DNA of 64,000 nucleotides from Massilia agri (GTDB lineage: Bacteria; Pseudomonadota; Gammaproteobacteria; Burkholderiales; Burkholderiaceae_D), in the NCBI RefSeq assembly GCF_024753255.1, contig NZ_JANUHA010000019.1, positions 20,046-84,045 on the forward strand. Direction: 5' to 3'. The notes under the pieces were generated by a model. The model searched no databases. It was not told the origin of the DNA and saw only the letters and a list, made by a program, of their open reading frames with translations. The first letter of the stretch is position 1, and every line of letters starts with the position of its first letter. Position numbers and translations under genes: made by a program. Below are positions 35,771 through 43,900 of this stretch, in pieces.

Positions 35771-36292
35771 ATGCAGCAAGCGAGCGACGCCAGCCAGCTC
35801 GACGAAGCCACCCTGGCCTTCGTCCGCCGCGTATTCCAGAGCGCCCGCAGCGGCGACACCCCGCTTATCGCCGAACTGCTGGTCCAGGGCCTGCCGCCAA
35901 ACCTGCGCAACGAGCGCGGCGACAGCCTCCTGATGCTGGCCAGCTACCACGGCCATGCCGACACGGCCCGCATCCTGCTGGCGCACGGGGCCGACCCGGA
36001 ACTCATGAACGACGCCGGCCAGACGCCCCTGCTCGGCGCCGCCTTCAAGGGCGACGTCGCGGTGGCGACGGTCTTGCTGGACGGCGGCGCCCTGCCTGAC
36101 AGCGCCGGGCCGAACGGCAAGACGGCCCTCATGTTCGCCGCCATGTTCAACCGCGAGGACATCGCCAGGCTCCTGCTCGAGCGCGGCGCCGACCCGGAAC
36201 TGCGCGACGCCGACGGCCTCAGTCCGCTCTCCGCCGCCATGCGCATGGGCGCCGCCGACACCGCCGCCCTGCTGTCGAAGGTGCCGTCGTGA
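35771..36292 (+). CDS. Ankyrin-repeat protein
   Basis: A 173-residue cytoplasmic protein made of about four to five ankyrin repeats from residue 25 onward (GDSLLMLASYHGHADTARIL; GQTPLLGAAFKGDVAVATVL; GKTALMFAAMFNREDIARLL; GLSPLSAAMRMGAADTAALL). No signal peptide is seen. It mediates protein-protein contact; the partner is unknown. ATG 35771 follows a GGAG; ATG 35759 is an in-frame alternative adding four residues. Confidence 0.85.
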   Translation: MQQASDASQLDEATLAFVRRVFQSARSGDTPLIAELLVQGLPPNLRNERGDSLLMLASYHGHADTARILLAHGADPELMNDAGQTPLLGAAFKGDVAVATVLLDGGALPDSAGPNGKTALMFAAMFNREDIARLLLERGADPELRDADGLSPLSAAMRMGAADTAALLSKVPS

Positions 36293-36411
36293 GCCGGAAA
36301 TCCGGAGCGTTAGCCCGGCCGTACGATTGCCTGTGGCAACATTGCAAACTATTTCTGGTTCTGGCGTAATACATGTACGGAACGCAAGGCGTTCCATCAT
36401 GGAAGGCAAGC

Positions 36412-38301
36412 ATGGAACGACCACGCATTCCGCTGGACGAAGCGCAGCGCCTCGCGGCGCTGCATGCCACCAATCTCCTGGGCTCCGGCTCGGAAGAATC
36501 ATTCGACCGCATCACCCGCACCGCCGCGCGTCTGCTCGACGTGCCCATCGCCCTGGTCTCCCTGATCGACCGCGACCGCCAATGGTTCAAGTCGCGCACC
36601 GGGATGGTCGCCTCCGAAACACCGCGCGACATCTCCTTTTGCGGGCACGCGATCCTGGCCGACGAGCCGCTGGTGGTGCCGGACGCGTCCCGCGACGCCC
36701 GCTTCGAGGACAATCCCCTGGTGACCGGCTCGCCCCACCTGCGCTTCTATGCGGGCGTGCAGCTGTACTCGATCGACCGCAAGAAGATCGGCACCCTGTG
36801 CGTGATCGACCGCCGCCCGCGCGAGATCGGCCCCGCCGAGCTGGACGCCCTGCGCGACCTGGCGCGCACGGTCGAGCAGCTGATCTACTCGCGCCAGCTG
36901 GCCATGGCGGCACAGTCGCTCAGCGAAGAGCTGCGCGCCGAGCGGGCCAGCCATGGCGCACACGGCGCAGCCGCCGGCACGGCGGGCCAGCTGGAGTGGC
37001 TGGTGGCGCACGACGTGCTGACCGGGCTGCCGAACCGCCAGGAGATGGTGCGCGCCATCCAGGCCAGCATCGCGCGCTGCCGCGAGCATGGGCGGCCGGC
37101 CCTGGTGGCATGCCTGAACATCGACCGCTTCAAGCGTTTCAACGAGCTGCTGGGCCACCGCGTGGCCGACGAGATCCTGGTGAACATCGCCAGGAGCGTC
37201 CAGGCCCTGCTGCGCGAGGGCGACCTGCTGGCGCGCTCGGGCAGCGACGAATTCCTGATCCTGCTGCATGCCAGGAGCGACCATCCGGAGCCGGAACGGG
37301 CCCTGGAGCGCATCATGGCGGTGGCCAATCGCGCCATCCCCGCGCCGGGCGGCGAGATCGCGCTCACCTTCAGCATCGGCACCGCGCTCATGCCGAAGGA
37401 CGGCGACGACGCCGACGCCCTGCTCAACAACGCGGTGACGGCGATGCGCTACGCCAAGAAACAGGGGCGCGGGGAGATCCAGCCCTATTCCTCCACCCTG
37501 CGCACCGAGACCAGCCGCCGCCTGACCCTGGAGAGCCACCTGCGGCGGGCGCTGGCCCAGGACGAGCTGTTCGTCGAGTACCAGCCCAAGGTCGACCTGA
37601 GGAGCGGCGGCCTGGCCGGCTTCGAGGCGCTGGTGCGCTGGCGCCATCCCGAATTCGGCGTGATTCCTCCCGACGAGTTCATCCCCATCGCCGAGGAGAC
37701 CGGCCTGATCGTCCCGATCAGCGACTGGGTGTTGGGCACGGCGGTCGCCCAGCTGGGCGAGTGGCGTGCGGCCAGCCTGGACGTGGCGCCGGTGGCCGTG
37801 AACCTGTCGGCGCGCCAGTTCCTGCAATCGGACGTGATCGCCTCCGTCACCACGCTGCTCGAGGCCTCGGGCGTGCCGCCGGAACTGCTGGAACTGGAGC
37901 TGACCGAAAGCGTGTCGATGGCCGACCCGGAGCGCAGCGTGGTCGTGATGCGCGGCCTGGGCGACCTCGGCGTGACCCTGAGCATCGACGACTTCGGCAC
38001 CGGCTACTCGAGCTTCGGCTACCTCAAGCGCCTGCCGCTCGACAAGCTCAAGATCGACAAGTCCTTCGTGCAGGACATGGGCCACAGCGCCGAGTCGCTC
38101 GCCATCGTGCAGGCCATCGTGGCCATGGCCCACCGCCTCCAGCTATCCGTGATCGCGGAAGGCGGCGAGACCGCGGAACAGGTCGCGGCCCTGCGCAAGG
38201 CCGACTGCGACCAGCTGCAGGGCTACTACTACTCCAGGCCCTTGTCCGCCGCGGCCTGCACGGACTTCATCCTCGCCAGGGCTCAGGCGCCCGCCGCCTG
38301 A
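36412..38301 (+). CDS. GAF-GGDEF-EAL protein with degenerate cyclase site
   Basis: A 629-residue cytoplasmic protein. The GAF domain (about 20-165) includes RDRQWFKSRTG and SFCGHAIL, the form common in phytochrome-like GAF domains. In the GGDEF domain (about 200-365) the signature reads GSDEF (277-281), with Ser in place of the second Gly, so cyclase activity is doubtful. The EAL domain (about 380-625) has its motif at 405-407, plus ELTES, DDFGTGYSSF and AEGGET, and looks competent. The likely role is a GAF-controlled c-di-GMP phosphodiesterase. ATG 36412 follows GGAAGG; ATG 36373 has no ribosome site. Confidence 0.83.
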   Translation: MERPRIPLDEAQRLAALHATNLLGSGSEESFDRITRTAARLLDVPIALVSLIDRDRQWFKSRTGMVASETPRDISFCGHAILADEPLVVPDASRDARFEDNPLVTGSPHLRFYAGVQLYSIDRKKIGTLCVIDRRPREIGPAELDALRDLARTVEQLIYSRQLAMAAQSLSEELRAERASHGAHGAAAGTAGQLEWLVAHDVLTGLPNRQEMVRAIQASIARCREHGRPALVACLNIDRFKRFNELLGHRVADEILVNIARSVQALLREGDLLARSGSDEFLILLHARSDHPEPERALERIMAVANRAIPAPGGEIALTFSIGTALMPKDGDDADALLNNAVTAMRYAKKQGRGEIQPYSSTLRTETSRRLTLESHLRRALAQDELFVEYQPKVDLRSGGLAGFEALVRWRHPEFGVIPPDEFIPIAEETGLIVPISDWVLGTAVAQLGEWRAASLDVAPVAVNLSARQFLQSDVIASVTTLLEASGVPPELLELELTESVSMADPERSVVVMRGLGDLGVTLSIDDFGTGYSSFGYLKRLPLDKLKIDKSFVQDMGHSAESLAIVQAIVAMAHRLQLSVIAEGGETAEQVAALRKADCDQLQGYYYSRPLSAAACTDFILARAQAPAA

Positions 38302-39566
38302 GGCGCCAGACCCGCGCCGCTACGCTCGACCTGGCGCCGGAACACGGTGAGCCCGACCAGCATCAGGCCGATCGGCACCAGGGTCAGGTAGAAGGCGAGC
38401 TGGCCGTCGAAGCGGCCGAACACATAGCCCGTCACCATCGAGCCCGTGGTGCCGCCAAGGGCCGAGAAGATCACCAGGAGACCCGTCATCGGCGCATGCT
38501 GGTGGCGCGGCAGGGAGCTGAGCATCACCGAGTTGATGCCGGGGTAGATCGGCGCCATGAACAGGCCGATCAGCGGGAAGACGAAGGCCGCGAGCGGCGC
38601 GCTGCTCCATCCCACGTTCGGGTCGTGGGCGATGCCGTGGCTGAGCGGGAGCGCCATCAGGATGGTCGCGCCCATGCCGAGCACGCAGGCGATCATGACC
38701 GGGAACCAGTTCAGGCGCCGCATGATCACCCCGGCCGACAGGCGGCCGACCGCCAGGCAGAAGGCGTAGATGCTGGTGACCTGCACGCTCATCGCGGCCG
38801 GCAGCTTCAGGATTTCGTTGTTGAAGGTCGGCAGCCAGGTGCCGACGCTCTGCTCGACCAGCACGTAGAGGAAGGCGGTCAGCACGAACACGCAGACCAG
38901 CGGGCGCAGGAAGAGGCGCAGCATCTCGAAGAAGTCCTGCACCGGGCCCTGGCTGGCCACGGGGGCCGCGCCGCTTTCGTCGAAGCGGGTCGACAGGACC
39001 AGCAGGAAGGTCAGCGCGCACATGGCGGACAGCAGCCAGTACACGTTCAGCCAGCTGGTGGACGCGGGGCTGGCGGAATCGATAAAGGCGCCGAAGATCC
39101 AGTAGGCGCTCAGCACCCCGACCATGAAGAAGCCTTCCAGCAGGTTCATGTAGCCGGCGTGCTGCTTGCGGTCGTCCGCGACCAGGCCCACGGTCGAATA
39201 CACCGACACCTTCACCAGCGCGAAGGACACGCCCACGCACAGGAAGAGCAGCTTGGCGGTGGCGAAGCCCGGCAGCAGCGGCATGGCCAGCGTGGCGACG
39301 GCGACGATGCCGAGCGCCACCAGCATGGCGCGCTTGTAGCCGATGCGCGGCATGCTCGACGCGAGCAGGAAGGACACGATGGCGATCGGCAGGTCCTTGA
39401 AGCCTTCGAGCAGGCTGGCCGAGGACTTGTCGACGCCGTAGTTGTTGATGACCTGCATGATCACCGTCCCGACGCTGTTGAGCAGGATGGCGAACATGAA
39501 GTAGATGAGGAAGAGCGCCAGCAAGATGCGGCGCTTGCCGGAAGCCTGGCTGCCTGGATTAGTCAC
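38283..39566 (-). CDS. MFS transporter of the GH65 locus
   Basis: A 427-residue major facilitator with about 12 membrane helices (LLALFLIYFMFAILL near the start; FAFCLAV-type helices in the second half). It lies downstream of pgmB and the GH65 gene on the same strand (54-bp gap), so it probably imports the disaccharide that GH65 phosphorolyses, as in TsgA/FucP-like sugar permeases. The last 19 bases overlap the convergent GAF-GGDEF-EAL gene. Confidence 0.85.
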   Translation of the reverse strand: MTNPGSQASGKRRILLALFLIYFMFAILLNSVGTVIMQVINNYGVDKSSASLLEGFKDLPIAIVSFLLASSMPRIGYKRAMLVALGIVAVATLAMPLLPGFATAKLLFLCVGVSFALVKVSVYSTVGLVADDRKQHAGYMNLLEGFFMVGVLSAYWIFGAFIDSASPASTSWLNVYWLLSAMCALTFLLVLSTRFDESGAAPVASQGPVQDFFEMLRLFLRPLVCVFVLTAFLYVLVEQSVGTWLPTFNNEILKLPAAMSVQVTSIYAFCLAVGRLSAGVIMRRLNWFPVMIACVLGMGATILMALPLSHGIAHDPNVGWSSAPLAAFVFPLIGLFMAPIYPGINSVMLSSLPRHQHAPMTGLLVIFSALGGTTGSMVTGYVFGRFDGQLAFYLTLVPIGLMLVGLTVFRRQVERSGAGLAPQAAGA

Positions 39567-39620
39567 GCTGTCTCCTGTATTGGTGTATTTGTGCGTGTAT
39601 TTAGTAACTAGAGTAACGCG

Positions 39621-40259
39621 TCAATAATCCCCGAGCCTGAATTCGCGCATCGAGGGAATCACGTAATCCGCGCGCCTCAGGACCTCCGGGCTGCCGACAC
39701 CCACCGCCACCATCCCGGCGTCCTTGATGGAAGCCACACCGGCCACCGCGTCCTCGACACCGAGGCAGTCCCGCGGCGCCAGGCCAAGCTGGGCGGCCGC
39801 GGTGAGGAAGATCTCCGGATGCGGCTTGCTGTTGGCGATGCGCGCGGCGTCGACCACGGTGTCGAAGCGCTCGCGGATGCCGAGGCGGTCGAGCACCGTG
39901 AAGGCGTTCTTGCTGACCGATGCGAGACCGGTCTTCAGGCCCGCCGCCCGCACCGCCTCGAGCGCCTCGAGGGCGCCGGGCAGCAGGTCCTGCGGCGTCA
40001 TGGTGGCGATCAGCTCCTGGTAGTGGCGGTTCTTGGCATCGGCCAGCGCCAGCTTTTCCTCCTGCGTGTAGCTGCGGCTGCCGCGCGCCAGGATCAGTGC
40101 GAGGGATCCCATGCGGTCGACGCCCTTGAGCTCCTCGTTGAAGGCTTCGTCGAAAGGGATGCCCTGCGACTCGGCCAGGCGCTTCCAGGCCAGGTAGTGG
40201 TAGTGGGCGGTGTCGGTGATGACACCGTCGAGGTCGAAGATCACAGCCTGGTACTTCAT
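39621..40259 (-). CDS. pgmB: Beta-phosphoglucomutase
   Basis: A 212-residue HAD-superfamily phosphomutase that converts beta-D-glucose 1-phosphate to glucose 6-phosphate. The nucleophile motif is FDLDGVITDTA (Asp8, Asp10). KSxx-type residues appear in GLASVSKNAF, and ANSKPHPEIF and CLGVEDAVAG complete the core. It overlaps the GH65 gene by 4 bases (ATGA). Coupling to GH65 makes physiological sense, since inverting GH65 phosphorylases release exactly its substrate. Confidence 0.93.
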   Translation of the reverse strand: MKYQAVIFDLDGVITDTAHYHYLAWKRLAESQGIPFDEAFNEELKGVDRMGSLALILARGSRSYTQEEKLALADAKNRHYQELIATMTPQDLLPGALEALEAVRAAGLKTGLASVSKNAFTVLDRLGIRERFDTVVDAARIANSKPHPEIFLTAAAQLGLAPRDCLGVEDAVAGVASIKDAGMVAVGVGSPEVLRRADYVIPSMREFRLGDY

Positions 40260-42589
40260 TGCGTCGCTCCCGGGTTGGCAGCCTGCCTGATCGGCGCGGC
40301 CTGCGTCAGTTCAATGGTCTCGCCGTGGTGAAGGAAGGCGATCCGCTCGCCTTCCACCAGGCGGTAGCGCGTGCCGCCGGCTTCGGCCGTCACTTCGAGC
40401 AGGGCGCCGTGCACGTGCACGCGAAAGGCGTAGCGGCTCCACTTGGCCGGGATGGTCGGGGCGAAGCGCAGGCCGCTGCCGTTCAGGCGCATGCCGGCGA
40501 AACCGTAGGCCACGCCCAGCCAGGTGCCGGCCATGGCGGCGGTGTGCACGCCGTACTCGGTATTCGCGTGGGTGTTGTCCAGGTCCAGGCGCGCGGTCTC
40601 CATGAAGTAGGCATAGGCCTTGTCGGCATAGCCCACTTCGGCCGCGACGATGCTGAAGATGCAGGACGAGAGCGAGGAGTCGTGGGTGGTCACCTTCTCG
40701 TAGAAATCGAAGTCGCGGCGCTTGTCCGCCAGTTCGAATTCGTCGGACAGCAGCAGCAGGGCCAGCACCACGTCGGCCTGCTTGCACACCTGGTGGCGGT
40801 AGATCACCAGGGGATGGTAGTGCAGCAGCAGCGGGTACTTGTCGGCCGGGGTAGCCGCGAAGTCCCAGGGCTTCTTGGACAGGAAGCTGTCGTCCTGGGC
40901 GTGGATGCCCAGTTCCGCGTCGTAGGGCAGGTGCATGGCCGCGCAGGCCGCACGCCAGGCGGCGATCTCGCCCTCCTCCAGGCCAATGGCCCCCGCCAGG
41001 CGCCGCCATTCGTCCGGGCGCTCGGCCCGCAGGCGGTCGGCGATCTCGCAGGCGAAGGCCATGTGCATGCGCGCCATGGCGTTCGTGTAGTAGTTGTTGT
41101 TGACCACCGCCGTGTATTCGTCCGGCCCGGTCACGGCATTGATGCAGAAACGCCCTTCCCGGTCGTAGCTGCCGATGCCGGTCCAGATGCGCGCGGTCTC
41201 CAGCACGATCTCGGCGCCGTACTGGGCGATGAAGTCGAAGTCCCCGGTCGCCAGCAGGTAGAGGCGGATCGAATAGGCGACGTCGGCGTTGATGTGGTAC
41301 TGGGCGGTGCCGGCCGGGTAATAGGCCGAGCATTCTTCACCCGCGATGGTGCGCCAGGGGTAGAGCGCGCCGCGCTCGTGCGACATCTGGCGCGCCCGCT
41401 GGCGCGCCTTCGGCAGGCCGCCGTAACGGTATTGCAGCAGTGCGCGCGCGATCTCGGGTTTCGAGAACAGGAAGAAGGGGAAGACGTAGATTTCCGTGTC
41501 CCAGAAATAGTGGCCTTCATAGCCTTCGCCGGTGACGCCCTTGGCCGCGATATTCGTGCGCCCGTCGCGCCCCACCGACTGCAGCAGGTGGAACTGGTTG
41601 AAGCGCACGCCCTGCTGCAGGGCGTCGTCCCCCGCGATCTCGACGTCGGCCTTGGCCCAGAAGTCGCCCAGGTAGGCCGATTGGGCCGCCGCCAGCGCTG
41701 TGAAACCATCCGCCAGGCCGGCTTTCATCTCGGCGCGCGCCTGCGCCGCAACCTGTTCGGCGGCGACGTCGCGCGAGCTGACGTAGGCGATGTACTTGTG
41801 CAGGGTGAGCGCTTCGCCTGCACGCAGGGGCGCTTCGAAGGCCATGCCCGCATCGAGACGCGATGCGAGGATGCCGTCGACGCCGGAGGCGGCGCACGCG
41901 ATCCCGCTCGCGAGCAGGAAGCCGCTGTTGCGGGTGCGTTGGCTCAAGACCAGGCCGTGTTCAAAGGCTTCAAGCCCGACCGGCAGCAGCGAGGGGCCGC
42001 TGATCGCCGAGCCCACGCGCGGGTCGTCGCCGGCCTGGATATTGCTGACCTCCCCGTCGAGCAGGGCCTCGAGGCGCACAATCCCATCGAAGTTCAGCGC
42101 CGTCACCCGGTATTCGATGGCGGCCAGGTGCTTGCGTCCGAAGCACACGAGGCGGCGGCTGTCGATGCGCAGGCGCTTGCCCTCGTCCAGTTCCCACTCG
42201 ACCCGGCGCTCCAGCACCCCCGCGCGAAAGTCCAGGCTGCGCTCGTAGGACACGATGCGCCCGCTGCCGCTGTTCACGCGCCGGCCATCGACGAAGAGGG
42301 CGATCTTCTTCGCGTTCGGCACGTTCAGCATGAATTCGTTGGTGCGCGCCAGGCCGTAGGCGTTCTCGGGATAGTGGATCGTCTCGGTATCGTGGAAGCC
42401 GTTCAGGTAAGTGCCTTCCAGGGTGCTGCCCGGCTGGCCCGGCATGTCCTCGTGGGTGCCGCGCATGCCGATGTAGCCGTTGCCAAGGGAGAACAGGGTC
42501 TCGTGCAGGAAGCTGCGGGCCGGATCGAGACCGCGCTCGTGGATACGCCAGGGATCGGTCGGCAAGGCCATGTTATCGATGTCATTCAT
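40256..42589 (-). CDS. Glycoside hydrolase family 65 disaccharide phosphorylase
   Basis: A 777-residue cytosolic enzyme that phosphorolyses an alpha-glucobiose to beta-glucose 1-phosphate plus glucose. The (alpha/alpha)6 barrel carries the catalytic acid Glu491 in GPDEY, followed by AVVNNNYYTNAMA. Other hallmarks are GEGYEGHYFWDTE near 355 and KQADVVLALLLL. Maltose, trehalose, kojibiose and nigerose phosphorylases share these, so the bond specificity is open; the common product pathway through pgmB is clear. The gene sits between lacI and pgmB in an operon. Confidence 0.9.
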   Translation of the reverse strand: MNDIDNMALPTDPWRIHERGLDPARSFLHETLFSLGNGYIGMRGTHEDMPGQPGSTLEGTYLNGFHDTETIHYPENAYGLARTNEFMLNVPNAKKIALFVDGRRVNSGSGRIVSYERSLDFRAGVLERRVEWELDEGKRLRIDSRRLVCFGRKHLAAIEYRVTALNFDGIVRLEALLDGEVSNIQAGDDPRVGSAISGPSLLPVGLEAFEHGLVLSQRTRNSGFLLASGIACAASGVDGILASRLDAGMAFEAPLRAGEALTLHKYIAYVSSRDVAAEQVAAQARAEMKAGLADGFTALAAAQSAYLGDFWAKADVEIAGDDALQQGVRFNQFHLLQSVGRDGRTNIAAKGVTGEGYEGHYFWDTEIYVFPFFLFSKPEIARALLQYRYGGLPKARQRARQMSHERGALYPWRTIAGEECSAYYPAGTAQYHINADVAYSIRLYLLATGDFDFIAQYGAEIVLETARIWTGIGSYDREGRFCINAVTGPDEYTAVVNNNYYTNAMARMHMAFACEIADRLRAERPDEWRRLAGAIGLEEGEIAAWRAACAAMHLPYDAELGIHAQDDSFLSKKPWDFAATPADKYPLLLHYHPLVIYRHQVCKQADVVLALLLLSDEFELADKRRDFDFYEKVTTHDSSLSSCIFSIVAAEVGYADKAYAYFMETARLDLDNTHANTEYGVHTAAMAGTWLGVAYGFAGMRLNGSGLRFAPTIPAKWSRYAFRVHVHGALLEVTAEAGGTRYRLVEGERIAFLHHGETIELTQAAPIRQAANPGATQ

Positions 42590-42652
42590 GCGTTCGGTTT
42601 CCTCGTCATGGCCGCCCTGCTTCGAGCGCGGCCGGCTCCGGTTGGGGGGTTG

Positions 42653-43663
42653 TCAGGTATGCCGGACGATCAGCGTCGTCGGCAGCATTTCGGATTGCAC
42701 GGACTGGCCTTCGAGCATGGCCAGCATTTTCTTCGCCAGCAGCACTCCGCCGTCGCGCAGGTACTGGTGCACGCTCGTGAGCGGGGGCACGAAGCTTGCG
42801 GCGCCCGGCGTGTCGTCGTAGCCGATGACGGAGATGTCGTCCGGCACCCGCAGGCTTGCCTCGGTGAGTGCGCGGATCGCGCCCATGGCCAGCAGGTCGC
42901 TGGCGGCGAACAGGCCGTCGCAGGCCAGGCCAGGCTTCTTCTTCAGGAGCGTCGAGACGCATTCGAAGCCAGCTTCGAAGGTAAACGCCTTGGGACGGAG
43001 GATGTGCACGGTGGCGCGACCCGACAAGGCCTCGATGAAACCGGCGCAGCGCTCCTGCACCTCGGCGTGGTCGACGTCGCCCAGGAAGATCAGCTTGCGC
43101 CGGCCCTGCTCCAGGAAGCGTTCGGCCGCGCTGGCGCCGCCCTTGCGGTTGTGGCTGCCGACCACGACGTAGTCGGCCCCATCCTCGGGCGCCCCCCACA
43201 CGACCAGCGGCAGATTGGTCTGTTGCAGCGCCTTCACCGCTTCGCCATGCGAGCCCTGGCCCAGCAGGATCAGGCCATCGGCCCCCTGCACCGGCGCCGT
43301 GTCAAGCAGTTGCTTGGAGGTCAGCACCACGCTGTAGCCCGAGGTCGTGAGTTCCTGGGTGATGCCGCCCAGCAGTTCCAGCGGATAGGGATCGGACATG
43401 GGCCGGCCCTTCACCGGGGTCATCTCGACCACCACCGCCACCGAGTAGGAACGGCGCATGCGCAGGTTGCGGGCGCTGATGTTGAAGCGGTAGCCCTGCT
43501 CGCTGGCGAGCTGGCGGATCTTCTCGCGGGTCTTCTCGGTCACGAGCGGACTGTCGCGCAGCGCGCGCGAGACCGTGATGGTGGACACGCCGGCGAGTTT
43601 CGCCAGGTCTTCCATCGTCGGTCCCGGATCGCCGGGCGCCTTGCCGTGCTTCGCTTGTGCCAT
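42653..43663 (-). CDS. LacI-family repressor of the GH65 locus
   Basis: A 336-residue LacI regulator: helix-turn-helix MEDLAKLAGVSTITVSRAL at about residue 17, hinge, and sensor domain with GLFAASDLLAMGAIRAL and SVIGYDDTPGAASFVPPL. It is the first gene of the lacI-GH65-pgmB-MFS operon. The region before it holds two identical operator-like sites, one over the -35 of the divergent TonB receptor, so it very likely represses both directions until its sugar is present. ATG 43663 was chosen as the nearest start ahead of the DNA-binding domain. Confidence 0.9.
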   Translation of the reverse strand: MAQAKHGKAPGDPGPTMEDLAKLAGVSTITVSRALRDSPLVTEKTREKIRQLASEQGYRFNISARNLRMRRSYSVAVVVEMTPVKGRPMSDPYPLELLGGITQELTTSGYSVVLTSKQLLDTAPVQGADGLILLGQGSHGEAVKALQQTNLPLVVWGAPEDGADYVVVGSHNRKGGASAAERFLEQGRRKLIFLGDVDHAEVQERCAGFIEALSGRATVHILRPKAFTFEAGFECVSTLLKKKPGLACDGLFAASDLLAMGAIRALTEASLRVPDDISVIGYDDTPGAASFVPPLTSVHQYLRDGGVLLAKKMLAMLEGQSVQSEMLPTTLIVRHT

Positions 43664-43752
43664 GAATACCGCGTCGTAAAAGTGTTGCGTGAATGAGACT
43701 GCTTCTGAACAGTAAGCATTATGACAGGTTTTTCCGCGCTGTCGAGACCAAA

Positions 43753-43787
43753 TGACATCGATAACAATTCCGTTGACATCGATAACA
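43753..43787. promoter_or_regulatory. Two identical LacI-type operators, 21 bp apart
   Basis: TGACATCGATAACA occurs at 43753-43766 and 43774-43787. Each is an imperfect palindrome around a central CG (arms TGACAT and TGTTAT), the usual geometry of LacI-family operators. The 21-base repeat distance is two helical turns, so two repressor dimers could sit on the same DNA face. Confidence 0.7.
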
Positions 43788-43801
43788 TTCGATGATTCAA
43801 T
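43773..43801 (+). promoter_or_regulatory. Predicted sigma70 promoter of the GH65-linked TonB receptor
   Basis: A perfect -35 TTGACA (43773-43778), 17-bp spacer, and -10 TTCAAT (43796-43801). The second operator overlaps the -35 hexamer and the spacer, so bound repressor should exclude RNA polymerase. The receptor ATG is 100 bases downstream. Confidence 0.6.
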
Positions 43802-43900
43802 GGCCACACTTTCCTTGTTGAGCATTTACATCGACAGGGTTCGTGCGGGGAGGAGACGCCCCGCCAGTAGCCGCATTCCACAACAACAGAGAGCCTACTC

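Noticed and set aside
36327..39611. 1094-codon plus-strand open frame
   Set aside because: It runs out of frame through the GAF-GGDEF-EAL gene and antisense to the MFS gene, both of which have clear domains.
40259..43696. 1145-codon plus-strand open frame
   Set aside because: It is an antisense shadow of GH65 and lacI with compositionally biased translation.
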